Assembly (NCBI GenBank): GCA_016916535.1
Contig: CP070278.1
Span: 182,193 to 246,192, forward strand
Source: Dysgonomonadaceae bacterium zrk40
GTDB lineage: Bacteria; Bacteroidota; Bacteroidia; Bacteroidales; Dysgonomonadaceae
Direction: 5' to 3'
DNA: 64,000 nucleotides
Shown here one piece after another: positions 17,225-26,273 of this stretch. How positions within the stretch are numbered: the first letter of the stretch is position 1; every line of letters starts with the position of its first letter. The notes under the pieces are model-generated. The model had not been told where the DNA came from and searched no databases. It worked only from the letters and a program-made list of their open reading frames with translations. The translations under genes and the position numbers were made by a program.

Positions 17225-18067
17225 TCAGACTTCGTCGCGAACCGGATTGGCGAGCGTGCCGATGCCGGAAATCTCGACTTCGCAGACATCGCCGTCGCGC
17301 ATGAAGAGCGGCGGCGTACGCCGCGCGCCGACCCCGCCCGGAGTGCCGGAGACGATGACGTCGCCGGGCAGGAGCGGCAGGATGGTCGAGCAATAGGCGA
17401 TCAGCTTCGGGATCGACGTAATCAGCAGCGAAACGTCTGTGTCCTGAACGACCTGGCCGTTGAGCCGGGTCTGGAGGTGGAGTTTCGTCGGGTCCGGAAT
17501 TTCGTCCGCCGTTACCATGAAGGGGCCGAAGCCGCCTGTTCCGGCGAAGGTCTTGCCGGGCATGAACTGGTGCGTGTGCTTCTGCCAGTCGCGCACCGAA
17601 CCGTCATTGTAGCAGGCATAGCCGGCGACATGGGACAGCGCTTCGGCCTCCGGGATTCGGCGTCCCTCCTTTCCGATGATCACCGCGAGTTCGCCCTCAT
17701 AGTCGAACTCGATGCTCTCCTTCGGGCGGATCAGCGGCTGGCCATGGCCGATCTGGCTGCCGGCATAGCGGGCGAAAAGCACGGGATTGACGGTTTCCTG
17801 CCGTCCGGTTTCCTCGACATGGGCATGATAATTGAGGCCGACGCAGATGATCTTGTCGGGATCGGGAATGACCGGCAGATGCGCGACCGCGTCGAAGGCG
17901 AAATCGGCCGGCTCGCCGAGAAAAGCCTCGGCGCGGGTGAGATCGCCCGCCGCGAGGAAGGCGCGCAGCGTCTTTTCCGGCAGACGCGGGGCAAGATCGA
18001 CGATCCCCTTGTCGGTGACGAGACCGTAGCTTGCGTTTCCGTTGATTAGATAAGAGCAGAGTTTCAT
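17225..18067 (-). CDS. Fumarylacetoacetate hydrolase (FAH) family protein
   Basis: 280 residues. FAH-fold enzymes hydrolyse, decarboxylate or isomerise beta-diketo acids such as meta-cleavage products. The metal ligands are visible: E124 and E126 in F-D-Y-E-G-E-L-A-V, and D155 in N-D-G-S-V-R-D. The family's catalytic-loop outline V-G-L-N-Y-H-A-H is at 76-83, and V-S-G-T-P-G-G-V-G comes near the end. It follows the hydroxylase by three bases, so it belongs to the same transcript. In this context it should process the product of the extradiol dioxygenase. An alpha/beta hydrolase of MhpC type would be the usual partner of MhpA and is absent. Confidence 0.85.
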   Translation of the reverse strand: MKLCSYLINGNASYGLVTDKGIVDLAPRLPEKTLRAFLAAGDLTRAEAFLGEPADFAFDAVAHLPVIPDPDKIICVGLNYHAHVEETGRQETVNPVLFARYAGSQIGHGQPLIRPKESIEFDYEGELAVIIGKEGRRIPEAEALSHVAGYACYNDGSVRDWQKHTHQFMPGKTFAGTGGFGPFMVTADEIPDPTKLHLQTRLNGQVVQDTDVSLLITSIPKLIAYCSTILPLLPGDVIVSGTPGGVGARRTPPLFMRDGDVCEVEISGIGTLANPVRDEV

Positions 18068-18070
18068 GTA

Positions 18071-19567
18071 TCAGACCATTTCCGGGTGAGGCGTTTCAGA
18101 GGGGTTGGGGAGGACGAGCGCCAATAGCGCTTCAAGTTCGGCCCGGCTGTCGGCCGCGCCGAGCGTGTGGCGATCGGGGCGGATGACGGCAGCGCGGGCG
18201 CCGAGGCGGGTGAGGTGTTCGCCCGCATCCGGCGATGTTTTCGTGGTGACGAGACAGACGCTTTCGGGAAGGGCGAGCCCTTCGACAAGGTCGGCCTCCG
18301 CGACGACGACGAAGCGATGGCGCATCGCCTCATCCATCAGCCGTCCGTCATTGAGACGCGGCTGGCCGAAGAGGCGGCCGGCCTTCTCGCCGCGCCCAAG
18401 GCCGGGGCCGAGCGGCGGGGCGATGCTCTCCATCCGCGCCGAACCATCGGCAGCGGGAAGGGCGGCCTCCAGCGCCTCTTTCGTGCCGCAGGTATTGATC
18501 AACCCGCCGAGACGCACCGCGGTCTTGATATATTCGCGGGCATTCGGCTTGCGCTCGCTCTCATAGCTGTCGAGCAGCCGTTCGGCTGCGGCGCCTTGAA
18601 CCTTGCCCTGGCAGACCAGCGCCAGTTTCCAGTAGAGATTGGCGACGTCGCGGGTTCCCGCGCACATGCCCTGGCCCATGAAGGGCGGCGTCTGGTGGCA
18701 GGCATCGCCGGCGAGAAAAAGCCGGCCCTTGCGCCAGTCCTCGGCCACAAGGGAATGAAAGACATAGACGGCGGCGCGCTCGAGTTCCGCCTCCTCCGGC
18801 CGCAGCCAGGGCGCCAGGATCTCCCAGACCTTGTCCGGCCGGGTGATGGCGACGCTGTCCTCGTCGTCGAGCACCGTCAGCTCCCAGCGCCGCCTGAGGC
18901 CGGGCCCGCGCACATAGGTCGCCGGGCGCTCGGGCACGCAATACTGGATCGAATGATCGCCGAGTTCGGGCTTGTCTTGGTTGAGGATCACGTCGACCAC
19001 CAGCCAGCGCTCGTGAAAGCCGTAATCCTCCATGCCGGTCTCGATATAACGGCGCACGATCGAGCGGGCGCCATCGCAGCCGACGACATAACCGGCCGTC
19101 ACGTGCTCCACCTTGCCGCGGCTCATGTCCTCGTACCTCATTTCGACATGGCCGCCGCGATCTTCGATGTAAAAGACATCGGCGCGGGTGAGCACGGTCA
19201 CGTTCTGATATGCGGAAAGGCCGTCACGCAACAGCTTTTCGAGGTCCGGCTGATGAAAGCGGTAATTCGCCCGCCAGCCCTGCGGTCCGGTGCCTTGCGG
19301 GCGCGGCCAGTCGAGCAGCAGTTTGCCGTTGCCATCGACAAAGCGCATGCCGGGATGCATTGCCGTCAGCGGCTCGATCGCCTCGGCGATGCCGATCCAC
19401 TGGAAGACGCGCATCACCTCGGCGTCGAAATGCACCGCGCGCGGCAGGTGATAGGCCGCCGTCTCGCGCTCCAGCACCAGGACCTTCAGCCCGCACTGGC
19501 CGAGAAGATGGGCGAGCGTCGCGCCCGCCGGTCCATAGCCGACAATAGCAACGTCAAAATGATCCAT
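18071..19567 (-). CDS. FAD-dependent aromatic hydroxylase (MhpA/PheA type)
   Basis: 498 residues, class A flavoprotein monooxygenase. FAD-binding G-Y-G-P-A-G is at residues 10-15, the D-G motif (V-V-G-C-D-G-A-R-S) at 165-166 and the G-D motif (F-L-A-G-D-A-C-H-Q-T-P-P) at 287-288. Such enzymes hydroxylate a phenolic ring with NAD(P)H and oxygen to give a catechol. The overall wording resembles MhpA-type 3-(3-hydroxyphenyl)propionate hydroxylases. It lies two bases after the extradiol dioxygenase gene and three before the hydrolase, so the three form a tight catabolic unit. The true substrate cannot be fixed from sequence. Confidence 0.88.
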   Translation of the reverse strand: MDHFDVAIVGYGPAGATLAHLLGQCGLKVLVLERETAAYHLPRAVHFDAEVMRVFQWIGIAEAIEPLTAMHPGMRFVDGNGKLLLDWPRPQGTGPQGWRANYRFHQPDLEKLLRDGLSAYQNVTVLTRADVFYIEDRGGHVEMRYEDMSRGKVEHVTAGYVVGCDGARSIVRRYIETGMEDYGFHERWLVVDVILNQDKPELGDHSIQYCVPERPATYVRGPGLRRRWELTVLDDEDSVAITRPDKVWEILAPWLRPEEAELERAAVYVFHSLVAEDWRKGRLFLAGDACHQTPPFMGQGMCAGTRDVANLYWKLALVCQGKVQGAAAERLLDSYESERKPNAREYIKTAVRLGGLINTCGTKEALEAALPAADGSARMESIAPPLGPGLGRGEKAGRLFGQPRLNDGRLMDEAMRHRFVVVAEADLVEGLALPESVCLVTTKTSPDAGEHLTRLGARAAVIRPDRHTLGAADSRAELEALLALVLPNPSETPHPEMV

Positions 19568-19569
19568 GT

Positions 19570-20550
19570 TCAGCCCTTTCGTTTGGCAAGTTCACCGAAA
19601 AGCCAGGGGCAATCGGCCACCGGCGGCGCGCGCCGCCCCCTGGCAGCCGCGTCGAGGCGCATGTCGCGCAGCCGTTTGCGGCCGCCCTCTTCGGTCAGGT
19701 AAAGTCGTTCATGGCCCCAGTAGCTCGGCCCGTCATGGGTCTCGTGCGGCTCCCAGGTGTTCGGATCGATCAGCCGCCCGCCCCAGCCGTTCTCGACGAA
19801 AAAGCCCGACGGCGAGTTGGCGTAGAAGGAGGTCATGTAGTCATTGGTGTGGCGGCCGAGCGTATAGGCAAGCCGCCCTTCCTCGAGCCCGGCAAGGTCG
19901 TAACCCTGACCGACATCGTCGAGGTTCTGGAACTCAACCATAAAATGATGGAAGCCGAGCTTTCCGGAGCCCACCATGGCGAAGGAGTGGTGGCGCTGGT
20001 TCAGATGGAAGAAATAGAGGCCATAGGGTTCGAGCCCGTAATCGGACACATGGAAATCGAGAAGGTCGCGGTAAAACGGCATCATCACCGCGATGTCGGT
20101 CACATGCAGCACCGCATGGCCCATGCCGAGCGGCCCGGTCATGAAGCCGTCGATCGGCCGGCCGGGCACGAAGGGGTCGCTCGCGATCATCGGCGCGTGA
20201 AACAGTTCGACGCGATTGCCGCCAGGATCGGCAAAGTGGATGAGATCGCCGACGAAGCGGCGGTCGGCGAGTTCGCGAGACCCCCGCGTCACCTTCACGC
20301 CGGCCCTGTCGAGCCTCGCCGCATAAGCTTCGAGATCGTCGCGGTCTTCGACTTCAAAGCCGAGGAAGGCGAGCGTTTCGCCAGGCTCGTCGGAAACGAG
20401 GAGGCGCTGCACCCGGTCATCCATGCGGAAGGCCATCGCCTTGCCGCCGCGATCGATCTTCTGCATGCCGAGCAGCCTTCCGGCGAAATCGGACCAGTCG
20501 TCGAGCCGGTCGGAGCGCACGCCGAGATAGCCCAGTGCATTGATTGCCAT
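19570..20550 (-). CDS. Extradiol (type I, VOC-fold) ring-cleavage dioxygenase
   Basis: 326 residues with two vicinal-oxygen-chelate modules. The iron ligands expected from BphC are seen in the C-terminal half: H145 in G-M-G-H-A-V-L-H-V, H201/H202 in F-H-H-F-M-V-E and E253 in S-P-S-G-F-F-V-E-N-G. It should open a catechol ring next to the hydroxyls. I chose the ATG at 20550 because GGGAGA sits six bases before it; the ATG at 20556 directly abuts that motif. It is fourth in the transcript, 110 bases after the TRAP binding-protein gene. Confidence 0.88.
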   Translation of the reverse strand: MAINALGYLGVRSDRLDDWSDFAGRLLGMQKIDRGGKAMAFRMDDRVQRLLVSDEPGETLAFLGFEVEDRDDLEAYAARLDRAGVKVTRGSRELADRRFVGDLIHFADPGGNRVELFHAPMIASDPFVPGRPIDGFMTGPLGMGHAVLHVTDIAVMMPFYRDLLDFHVSDYGLEPYGLYFFHLNQRHHSFAMVGSGKLGFHHFMVEFQNLDDVGQGYDLAGLEEGRLAYTLGRHTNDYMTSFYANSPSGFFVENGWGGRLIDPNTWEPHETHDGPSYWGHERLYLTEEGGRKRLRDMRLDAAARGRRAPPVADCPWLFGELAKRKG

Positions 20551-20660
20551 GGTCATTCTCCCACAGAAAAGTGTGTTGAGGCCCGAGCATAACCGGTGAA
20601 ACCGGTTGCTCTGAGAACCAATCCGCGCCCGTCCGCTGGGCGGACGCGGATCGTCGAAGG

Positions 20661-21665
20661 CTATTCGGCCGAGGCCTTGCGGGCGTCTTCGAGCACGGCA
20701 CTGGCCGTTTCCGCGTCGCTCTGCTCGCTGACCCATTTGTCGGCGGCCCCCGAAAGCGCATCGTTCCAGAGAGCCGTGTCGGCATCGCTCAGCACGACGA
20801 AATCGACCTTGCCGGCGGCGCGATAGTCGGCCTCGATCGCGGCGTCGGCGGCATCAACGGTGGCTGCGATCTTTGCCGCTTCGCTCGTTCCCGACATCGC
20901 GTCGATCGCGGCGCGGTCGGCCTCGGGCAGGGCCTCATAGGTCCTTTTGTTCATCAGGATCGCCATCGGCTGGGCGGTGAATTTCAGCGTCGTGATCGAT
21001 GGCGCCACCTCGTCGAGGCGGAAGGTCTTGTAGGCATCCATCACCCAGGCGGCGCCGGAGACCACGCCGCGCTCGAGATTCTCATAGACCTGCGGCGCTG
21101 GGATGGAGACGCCCGAGGCCCCGAGCATCTCGTAGAGCGTCGAGCCGAACTGCGAGGGCGTGCGCAGCTTCAGTCCCGCCATCTGGTCCGGCGTCGTCAC
21201 GCCCTTGCCGGCCATGAACAGGCGGTAGCCGGGCGTGGTGAAGAGCGCGATGACCTTGTAGTCGGCATATTCCTTTTCCAGAGCTCCCTTGTCCCAGAGT
21301 GCGCTCAGAATGTGCGTGCCCTGCTCGGAGCTTCGGGCAAGGCCGGGCACTTCGACCACGCCCGACATCGGAAACAGGCCCGGCGTATAGGTCGGCACCA
21401 CCAGCGCGACGTCGGCGACGCCGGCCTTCACCAGTTCGGCCTGGGCCGGCGGCGCGCCGAGAATGGCGCCCGGATAGAGCTTGAAGGCATTTCCCTCCGA
21501 GAGCTTCGCATTGACCGCATCGATCCAGGGCTGCAGGATCTGCGCGGAATAAAAGCCCTGCGGCGGCTCGTGCGAGGAGACCCGCATTTCCCGGGCCTGG
21601 GCCGCAAGCGGCGCCCCGAGAACCAGCGCCAGGGCGGCGGCCTTTAACAAAAGTCTGAACATCAT
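20661..21665 (-). CDS. dctP: TRAP transporter substrate-binding protein (DctP family)
   Basis: 334 residues. A signal peptide covers about residues 1-24 (A-L-A-L-V-L-G-A-P-L-A-A-Q-A). The mature part shows the DctP pattern, with E-V-P-G-L-A-R-S, G-L-K-L-R-T-P-S-Q-F and a conserved arginine (R of K-L-R-T-P) that normally binds the ligand carboxylate. It delivers an organic acid from the periplasm to the DctQM membrane pair. It follows dctM by 29 bases. Together with the downstream hydroxylase and dioxygenase, an aromatic acid is the likely ligand. Confidence 0.9.
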   Translation of the reverse strand: MMFRLLLKAAALALVLGAPLAAQAREMRVSSHEPPQGFYSAQILQPWIDAVNAKLSEGNAFKLYPGAILGAPPAQAELVKAGVADVALVVPTYTPGLFPMSGVVEVPGLARSSEQGTHILSALWDKGALEKEYADYKVIALFTTPGYRLFMAGKGVTTPDQMAGLKLRTPSQFGSTLYEMLGASGVSIPAPQVYENLERGVVSGAAWVMDAYKTFRLDEVAPSITTLKFTAQPMAILMNKRTYEALPEADRAAIDAMSGTSEAAKIAATVDAADAAIEADYRAAGKVDFVVLSDADTALWNDALSGAADKWVSEQSDAETASAVLEDARKASAE

Positions 21666-21694
21666 TCTTCCTCCCTTGATGACAGTTCGCGAAA

Positions 21695-22996
21695 CTAGAA
21701 TGCGTGGCTCGGAAGCCAGGTGACGATGGCCGGGATCGCGATGATCACCGACACGCGGACGAGATCGGCCAGGACGAAGGGGGTTACTCCGCGCCAGAGT
21801 TCCACCATCGAAATCTCGCGATTGGTGGTTTTCAGGACGAAAAGATTCATGCCGACCGGCGGCGTGATCAGCCCCATTTCGACGACCATGACCGCGAAAA
21901 TGCCGAACCAGACGAGATCGATGCCGGCGCTGCTCGCGATCGGCACGAACAGCGGCACGGTCAGAAGCAGCATGGCGAGGCTGTCCATCAGCGTGCCGAG
22001 CACCAGATAGATCGCCAGCATCAGCAGGATTACCAGGATCGGCTCGCCGGTGATGCCGGAGAAAAGGCCGGTGAGCGAGAAGGGCAGACCGGAAAGGGCC
22101 AGAAAGAAATTGAACAGGTTAGCGGCGATCAGCACCAGATAGAGCGCACCGCAGGTGAGCGCGGTATCGGTGGCGGCGGCGAAGAAGCCGGACGCCGTCA
22201 ACCGCCGGGAGAGGAGCCCGTAGGCGAGCACCACCGCCGCGCCGACGGCGGCCGTCTCATTGGCGGTGAAGATGCCCGTATAAAGCCCGCCCATGATCAG
22301 GCCGAAGATTGCCGTCGGCGGAACGAGTTCGCGGATCGCCGCCAGACGTTCGGCCGTGCCGGCCTTGTCGCGCTTCGGCGCTTTCGACCAGCCGAAGGCG
22401 ATCGGCAGCCAGATCGCCAGGCAGTAAAGCAGGACGGCGAGAACGATCGGTCCGGCGGTCGCGAGCAGCAGCGAGCGGATCGACTGTTCGGCGATGAAGG
22501 CATAGATGACCAGCACGGTGGATGGCGGAATGAGAATGCCGAGCGTGCCGCCGGCGGCGACCGATCCGGCCGAAAGCGAGGGCGTGTAGCCGGCCGCGCG
22601 CATTTCCGGCAGGGCGATGCGGCCCATGGTGGCGGTGGTGGCGAGCGAGGAGCCCGAAATCATGCCGAAGCCCGCGGATGCGCCGATGGTGGCGAGCGCA
22701 AGCCCGCCGCGCCGGTGGCCGATCAGAACGGCCATCGAGCGGTAGAGGCTTGAAGACAGCCCGCTGCGGGCGGCAAGGTTGCCCATCAGCACGAACAGCG
22801 GCAGCATGGTAAGCGTGTAGTTGGTGACGCTGTCCCAGACCGTCGTCGCCCCCATGGCGACCATGCCGGGAACGCCGATGATCAGCGCCGTGCCGGTGAT
22901 GCCGACGAGGCCGAGCGCCACAGCGACCGGGATTTCGAGAAAGATCATCAGGATGGCAGCGGCAAAGCCGGCGCCGCCGAGGAAAAGCCCGCTCAT
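21695..22996 (-). CDS. dctM: TRAP transporter large permease (DctM family)
   Basis: 433 residues, about 11-12 hydrophobic segments across the whole length, as expected for the ion-coupled DctM subunit. Family motifs include G-F-G-M-I-S-G-S-S-L-A-T-T-A-T-M-G and E-M-G-L-I-T-P-P-V-G-M-N-L-F near the C-terminus. It overlaps the dctQ stop by four bases (ATGA), so the two membrane subunits are translationally coupled. Confidence 0.93.
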   Translation of the reverse strand: MSGLFLGGAGFAAAILMIFLEIPVAVALGLVGITGTALIIGVPGMVAMGATTVWDSVTNYTLTMLPLFVLMGNLAARSGLSSSLYRSMAVLIGHRRGGLALATIGASAGFGMISGSSLATTATMGRIALPEMRAAGYTPSLSAGSVAAGGTLGILIPPSTVLVIYAFIAEQSIRSLLLATAGPIVLAVLLYCLAIWLPIAFGWSKAPKRDKAGTAERLAAIRELVPPTAIFGLIMGGLYTGIFTANETAAVGAAVVLAYGLLSRRLTASGFFAAATDTALTCGALYLVLIAANLFNFFLALSGLPFSLTGLFSGITGEPILVILLMLAIYLVLGTLMDSLAMLLLTVPLFVPIASSAGIDLVWFGIFAVMVVEMGLITPPVGMNLFVLKTTNREISMVELWRGVTPFVLADLVRVSVIIAIPAIVTWLPSHAF

Positions 22997-23478
22997 TCGC
23001 CTGTCCCCCCGCCTTTGAACTCAAGCCAGAGTCCGACCAGAGCCGCTACCGCGGCCGCCGCCAGCGCGGCGGTGACGATGCCCAGAAGCAGCGGCATCGG
23101 CAGTCGCAGATCGGGCGTCGTTTCCGGCGACCCGAGCTTGGAAAGCGCATTGGCGGCAACGATCCAAAGCAGCAGCGCGGCGAAGACCGCCGAGGCTGCC
23201 GCGCCGAGAAGGCCGAGCGGCCGCGACAGGCGACTGGGCATCAGTTCCGACATCAGCTTTGCCGAGACATGGGTGCGCGTGGCGTAGCAGACCGGGATCG
23301 ACAACAGCGCGCCCAGCCCGATCGAATAGGAAGTGAGCTCGATCGCCGCCGGAACGTTGCGTCCGAAGAGCGCGCGCATGGCGACATCGGTGACCGTGAC
23401 GCCTGCGCCGACGAGAAAACACCCGGCCGCAACGGCCAGAAGAACCGTCGACAAGATTGTCTTGCGTCTTTCGGCCAT
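22993..23478 (-). CDS. dctQ: TRAP transporter small permease (DctQ family)
   Basis: 161 residues with four hydrophobic segments, the standard DctQ layout. I prefer the ATG at 23478, preceded by GGAAGG at about eight bases. A TTG start at 23508 would add ten residues. It is the first gene of the ring-cleavage operon; the promoter must lie in the 23479-23884 gap. Its stop overlaps the dctM start. Confidence 0.85.
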   Translation of the reverse strand: MAERRKTILSTVLLAVAAGCFLVGAGVTVTDVAMRALFGRNVPAAIELTSYSIGLGALLSIPVCYATRTHVSAKLMSELMPSRLSRPLGLLGAAASAVFAALLLWIVAANALSKLGSPETTPDLRLPMPLLLGIVTAALAAAAVAALVGLWLEFKGGGTGE

Positions 23479-23884
23479 CAGATCTGCCTTCCGCCGGAAC
23501 AGGGCCAATGCCGGCCCCGCATGACAGTGCGCGCTTCGTGTTCATTATGCTGCATACTTCCTCCCGGTCGATGCACTGCTTCCTCCGTTTCAGCTTCTAG
23601 AAGCAAGAACCCGAAAAAGGGAGGCGCAGCATCAAACTGTCCGCCAGGCGGACGCATTGCTTGAGCCAGATCAATGCGCCACGACCACCCAACGTCTTCC
23701 GCCGTGCGACCGGCAGGATCTTGATCGGCGCGGGCGTCGTTTCTTCCATGTCCGGCACAATCATTCGCGAGCGCGCACGGGATAGAAGCATGCTTGACTT
23801 TCGTCATGTAAAACTTTACTAAAGCTTACTAACGCACGTCGGACAGTTCGTGGAGGGACCGCCGGCGGCGAGGGAGGAGACAGA
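23479..23884. promoter_or_regulatory. Divergent promoter region between the TRAP and sugar ABC operons
   Basis: This gap holds the start signals of two divergent operons and no gene. For the forward operon a TTGACT -35 box (23794-23799) lies upstream of a perfect odd palindrome CTTTACTAAAG (23814-23824), which overlaps the expected -10 and would suit the downstream LacI regulator. For the reverse (TRAP) operon I see no clear promoter. Confidence 0.5.
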
Positions 23885-24943
23885 ATGGCCGGGATCGAAC
23901 TCCGCCGATTACGCAAATCCTACGGGGCTTTCGAGGCCATTCCCGCCATCGACCTGACGATCGAGGACGGCGAATTCTGCATATTCGTCGGACCATCCGG
24001 TTGCGGCAAATCCACATTGCTCAGAACAATCGCGGGCCTTGAGGATGCGAGCGCAGGCGAGATCCTGATCGGCGGCGAAGAGGTCAGCCAACGTCACCCG
24101 GGAGAGCGCGGCGCGGCGATGGTCTTCCAGAACTATGCGCTCTACCCGCACATGACCGTGCGCCAGAACATGGGCTATGCGCTCAAGATCGCGAAAAAGC
24201 CGAAGGAAGAGATCAAGGCAACGGTCGAGCGCGCCGCCCGCACCCTCGGTCTTGAGGATCTGCTGGAGCGCAAGCCATCCGAACTTTCCGGCGGCCAGCG
24301 GCAGCGCGTCGCAATCGGGCGGGCGATCGTGCGCGACCCGAAGGTGTTTCTCTTCGACGAGCCGCTTTCCAATCTCGATGCGGAACTGCGCACGCGCATG
24401 CGCCTCGAGCTTGCCGATCTTCATCGTACGCTCGGGGTCACCATGGTCTATGTCACCCACGACCAGGTCGAGGCGATGACGCTTGCCGACCGTATCGTGG
24501 TGCTGCGCTCCGGGCGGATCGAGCAGGTCGGCTCGCCGCTCGACCTTTATGACAACCCCGAAAACCTGTTTGTCGCGCGCTTCATCGGATCCCCGTCAAT
24601 GAACCTTCTGAAGGCAGAGGCTGAAGCCGACGGCATCCGCCTGACCGGGATTGATTGCCCACCCTTGCCCCGACCGGATTTCGTCCCGGCCGCGTGGCGC
24701 GGCCCACTCGGCATCAGGCCCGAACACCTTCGGCTCGGCGCCGGCGGAACGGAGGTCCGTCTGCGGGCTGTCGAACATCTGGGCGGCGTCACCTACGGCT
24801 ATGCGACGCTTGCGGACGGAACCGAGTTCTGCGTCGATCTTCAGGGCCACAGGACGACGGCGGCCGGAGACAGCGTCGCGCTCGCCATCCCCACGGAGCG
24901 GGCATTCTTCTTTGATCAGAAAACGGAGAGAAGGCTCCGCTAA
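23885..24943 (+). CDS. ugpC: Sugar ABC transporter ATPase (UgpC/MalK type)
   Basis: 352 residues. Walker A G-P-S-G-C-G-K-S is at 36-43, the signature L-S-G-G-Q-R-Q-R-V, then F-L-F-D-E-P-L-S-N-L-D. A C-terminal TOBE/OB regulatory domain (about 240-350) marks the carbohydrate CUT1 class. It energises uptake by the two downstream permeases. The gene comes first in the operon, 21 bases before the binding protein, an order seen in some rhizobial CUT1 systems. The symbol denotes the family only. Confidence 0.88.
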   Translation: MAGIELRRLRKSYGAFEAIPAIDLTIEDGEFCIFVGPSGCGKSTLLRTIAGLEDASAGEILIGGEEVSQRHPGERGAAMVFQNYALYPHMTVRQNMGYALKIAKKPKEEIKATVERAARTLGLEDLLERKPSELSGGQRQRVAIGRAIVRDPKVFLFDEPLSNLDAELRTRMRLELADLHRTLGVTMVYVTHDQVEAMTLADRIVVLRSGRIEQVGSPLDLYDNPENLFVARFIGSPSMNLLKAEAEADGIRLTGIDCPPLPRPDFVPAAWRGPLGIRPEHLRLGAGGTEVRLRAVEHLGGVTYGYATLADGTEFCVDLQGHRTTAAGDSVALAIPTERAFFFDQKTERRLR

Positions 24944-24964
24944 CTTTCAGCACGGGAGGACAAA

Positions 24965-26209
24965 ATGCTGAAATCGATACTCAAGGGCAGCGCCGCGACA
25001 TTGATTGCGTCCGGCATCATGGCTGGCGCGGCAAGCGCCGAGGAAATCCGCATCTATTTCAATGCCGGCCACGGCTATGACACCTATCTTGAAGTCTTCG
25101 AGGAGTTCGAGGCCGACAATCCCGGCTGGACCGTCGCCTTCGAGCGCTACCAGTGGCCGGACCTGCGCACCAAGCTGGTGGCCGATTTCGCCGCCGGCAA
25201 TCCACCCGACCTCGTTGCAGAACCCGGCGCCTGGGTGCCGGAATTCGCCCAGCAGGGCCTGCTCTACAACCTCGACGATCTTGCAGCGCGCGATCGGGCG
25301 GAATTCGATTATCCCGGCGACTGGCAGGATGCTTCCGTCGAAAAGAACACGGTCGACGGCTCGCTTTACGGCGTCCAGATCCACCTGACCTGCGCGACCC
25401 TGCTCTACAATGTCGACATGCTCAAGGAGGCGGGCTACGACAATCCGCCGACGAACTGGGCGGAATTCCGGGAGATCGCGAAGGCGACCACCAGGAACGG
25501 CGTCTTCGGCTTCGCGCCCAATGCGGTCTGGGCCTATTCCATGCCCTGGGTGATGCAGAACGGCGGCCGGTATTATGATCCCGAGACCGGCAAGATCGCC
25601 TTCGGAAGCGAGGCCGCAGCCGAGGGCGTGCAGTTTCTGTCGGATCTGATCCATGAGGACCGCTCGGCCCCGGTTCCGGTCACCGGCGCCGATTACGAGG
25701 GCCCGCAGCGGCTCTTCACCGCCGGTCGCGCGGCAATGATCATCACCGGCCCCTGGGACATCAACCCCATTCGCACCGGCAATCCCGACCTCAACTGGGC
25801 GGTTGCGCCTTCGCTGAAGGAAGTCGAGCAGGCGACGATCCAGGGCGGCGTCAGCCTGATGATCCCCAAGGATGCGCAGTATCCCGAACAGGCCTGGGAC
25901 CTGATCAAGCGCCTCACGGCCGTCGATGTCGAGGTCGCCACCTCGCTGCAATATTCGATGACCATGCCGCGCAAGTCCTGGCTGAACGACCCTGAAGTGC
26001 AGGCCGATCCGATTCTCGGCCAGTTCGGCGCCTGCCTTCCCTATTCGCGCGACGTGACGCTCGAGCTGCGCCAGGCCGGCAAATACAATCCCGCCATCGA
26101 TGAGGTGCTCAACGGCGCCATTGACGAGGTTCTGTTCGCCAATGAACCGGCGGCCGAGGTGCTTGCCGCGGCCGAGGATGAAGCCAACGCGATTCTTGCC
26201 AACGAATGA
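24965..26209 (+). CDS. Carbohydrate ABC transporter substrate-binding protein (CUT1)
   Basis: 414 residues. The signal peptide runs to about residue 22 (A-G-A-A-S-A). The mature protein has the extracellular-binding-protein family 1 pattern: F-E-A-D-N-P-G-W-T-V, G-N-P-P-D-L-V-A, then F-T-A-G-R-A-A-M-I-I-T-G-P-W. It binds a sugar or sugar derivative in the periplasm; the sulfatase at the end of the operon points to a sulfated glycoside. GGGAGGA lies just before the start codon. A strong hairpin directly follows the gene. Confidence 0.9.
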   Translation: MLKSILKGSAATLIASGIMAGAASAEEIRIYFNAGHGYDTYLEVFEEFEADNPGWTVAFERYQWPDLRTKLVADFAAGNPPDLVAEPGAWVPEFAQQGLLYNLDDLAARDRAEFDYPGDWQDASVEKNTVDGSLYGVQIHLTCATLLYNVDMLKEAGYDNPPTNWAEFREIAKATTRNGVFGFAPNAVWAYSMPWVMQNGGRYYDPETGKIAFGSEAAAEGVQFLSDLIHEDRSAPVPVTGADYEGPQRLFTAGRAAMIITGPWDINPIRTGNPDLNWAVAPSLKEVEQATIQGGVSLMIPKDAQYPEQAWDLIKRLTAVDVEVATSLQYSMTMPRKSWLNDPEVQADPILGQFGACLPYSRDVTLELRQAGKYNPAIDEVLNGAIDEVLFANEPAAEVLAAAEDEANAILANE

Positions 26210-26215
26210 ACGGGA

Positions 26216-26249
26216 GCATGCCCCGGTCGCCGGTTGCGCCGGGGCATGC
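26216..26249 (+). promoter_or_regulatory. Intercistronic hairpin between binding protein and permease genes
   Basis: Perfect 11-base arms GCATGCCCCGG (26216-26226) and CCGGGGCATGC (26239-26249) enclose a 12-base loop that can pair further (CGC/GCG). There is no T-run, so it looks like an mRNA stabiliser or partial attenuator. It would let the binding protein be made in excess over the permeases. Confidence 0.6.
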
Positions 26250-26273
26250 CGCTTTCCAGCGGGGAATGACGGG

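Noticed and set aside
18167..19702. Long forward open frame opposite the FAD hydroxylase
   Set aside because: Shadow of a high-GC gene with clear FAD motifs on the other strand; composition of the shadow is unnatural.
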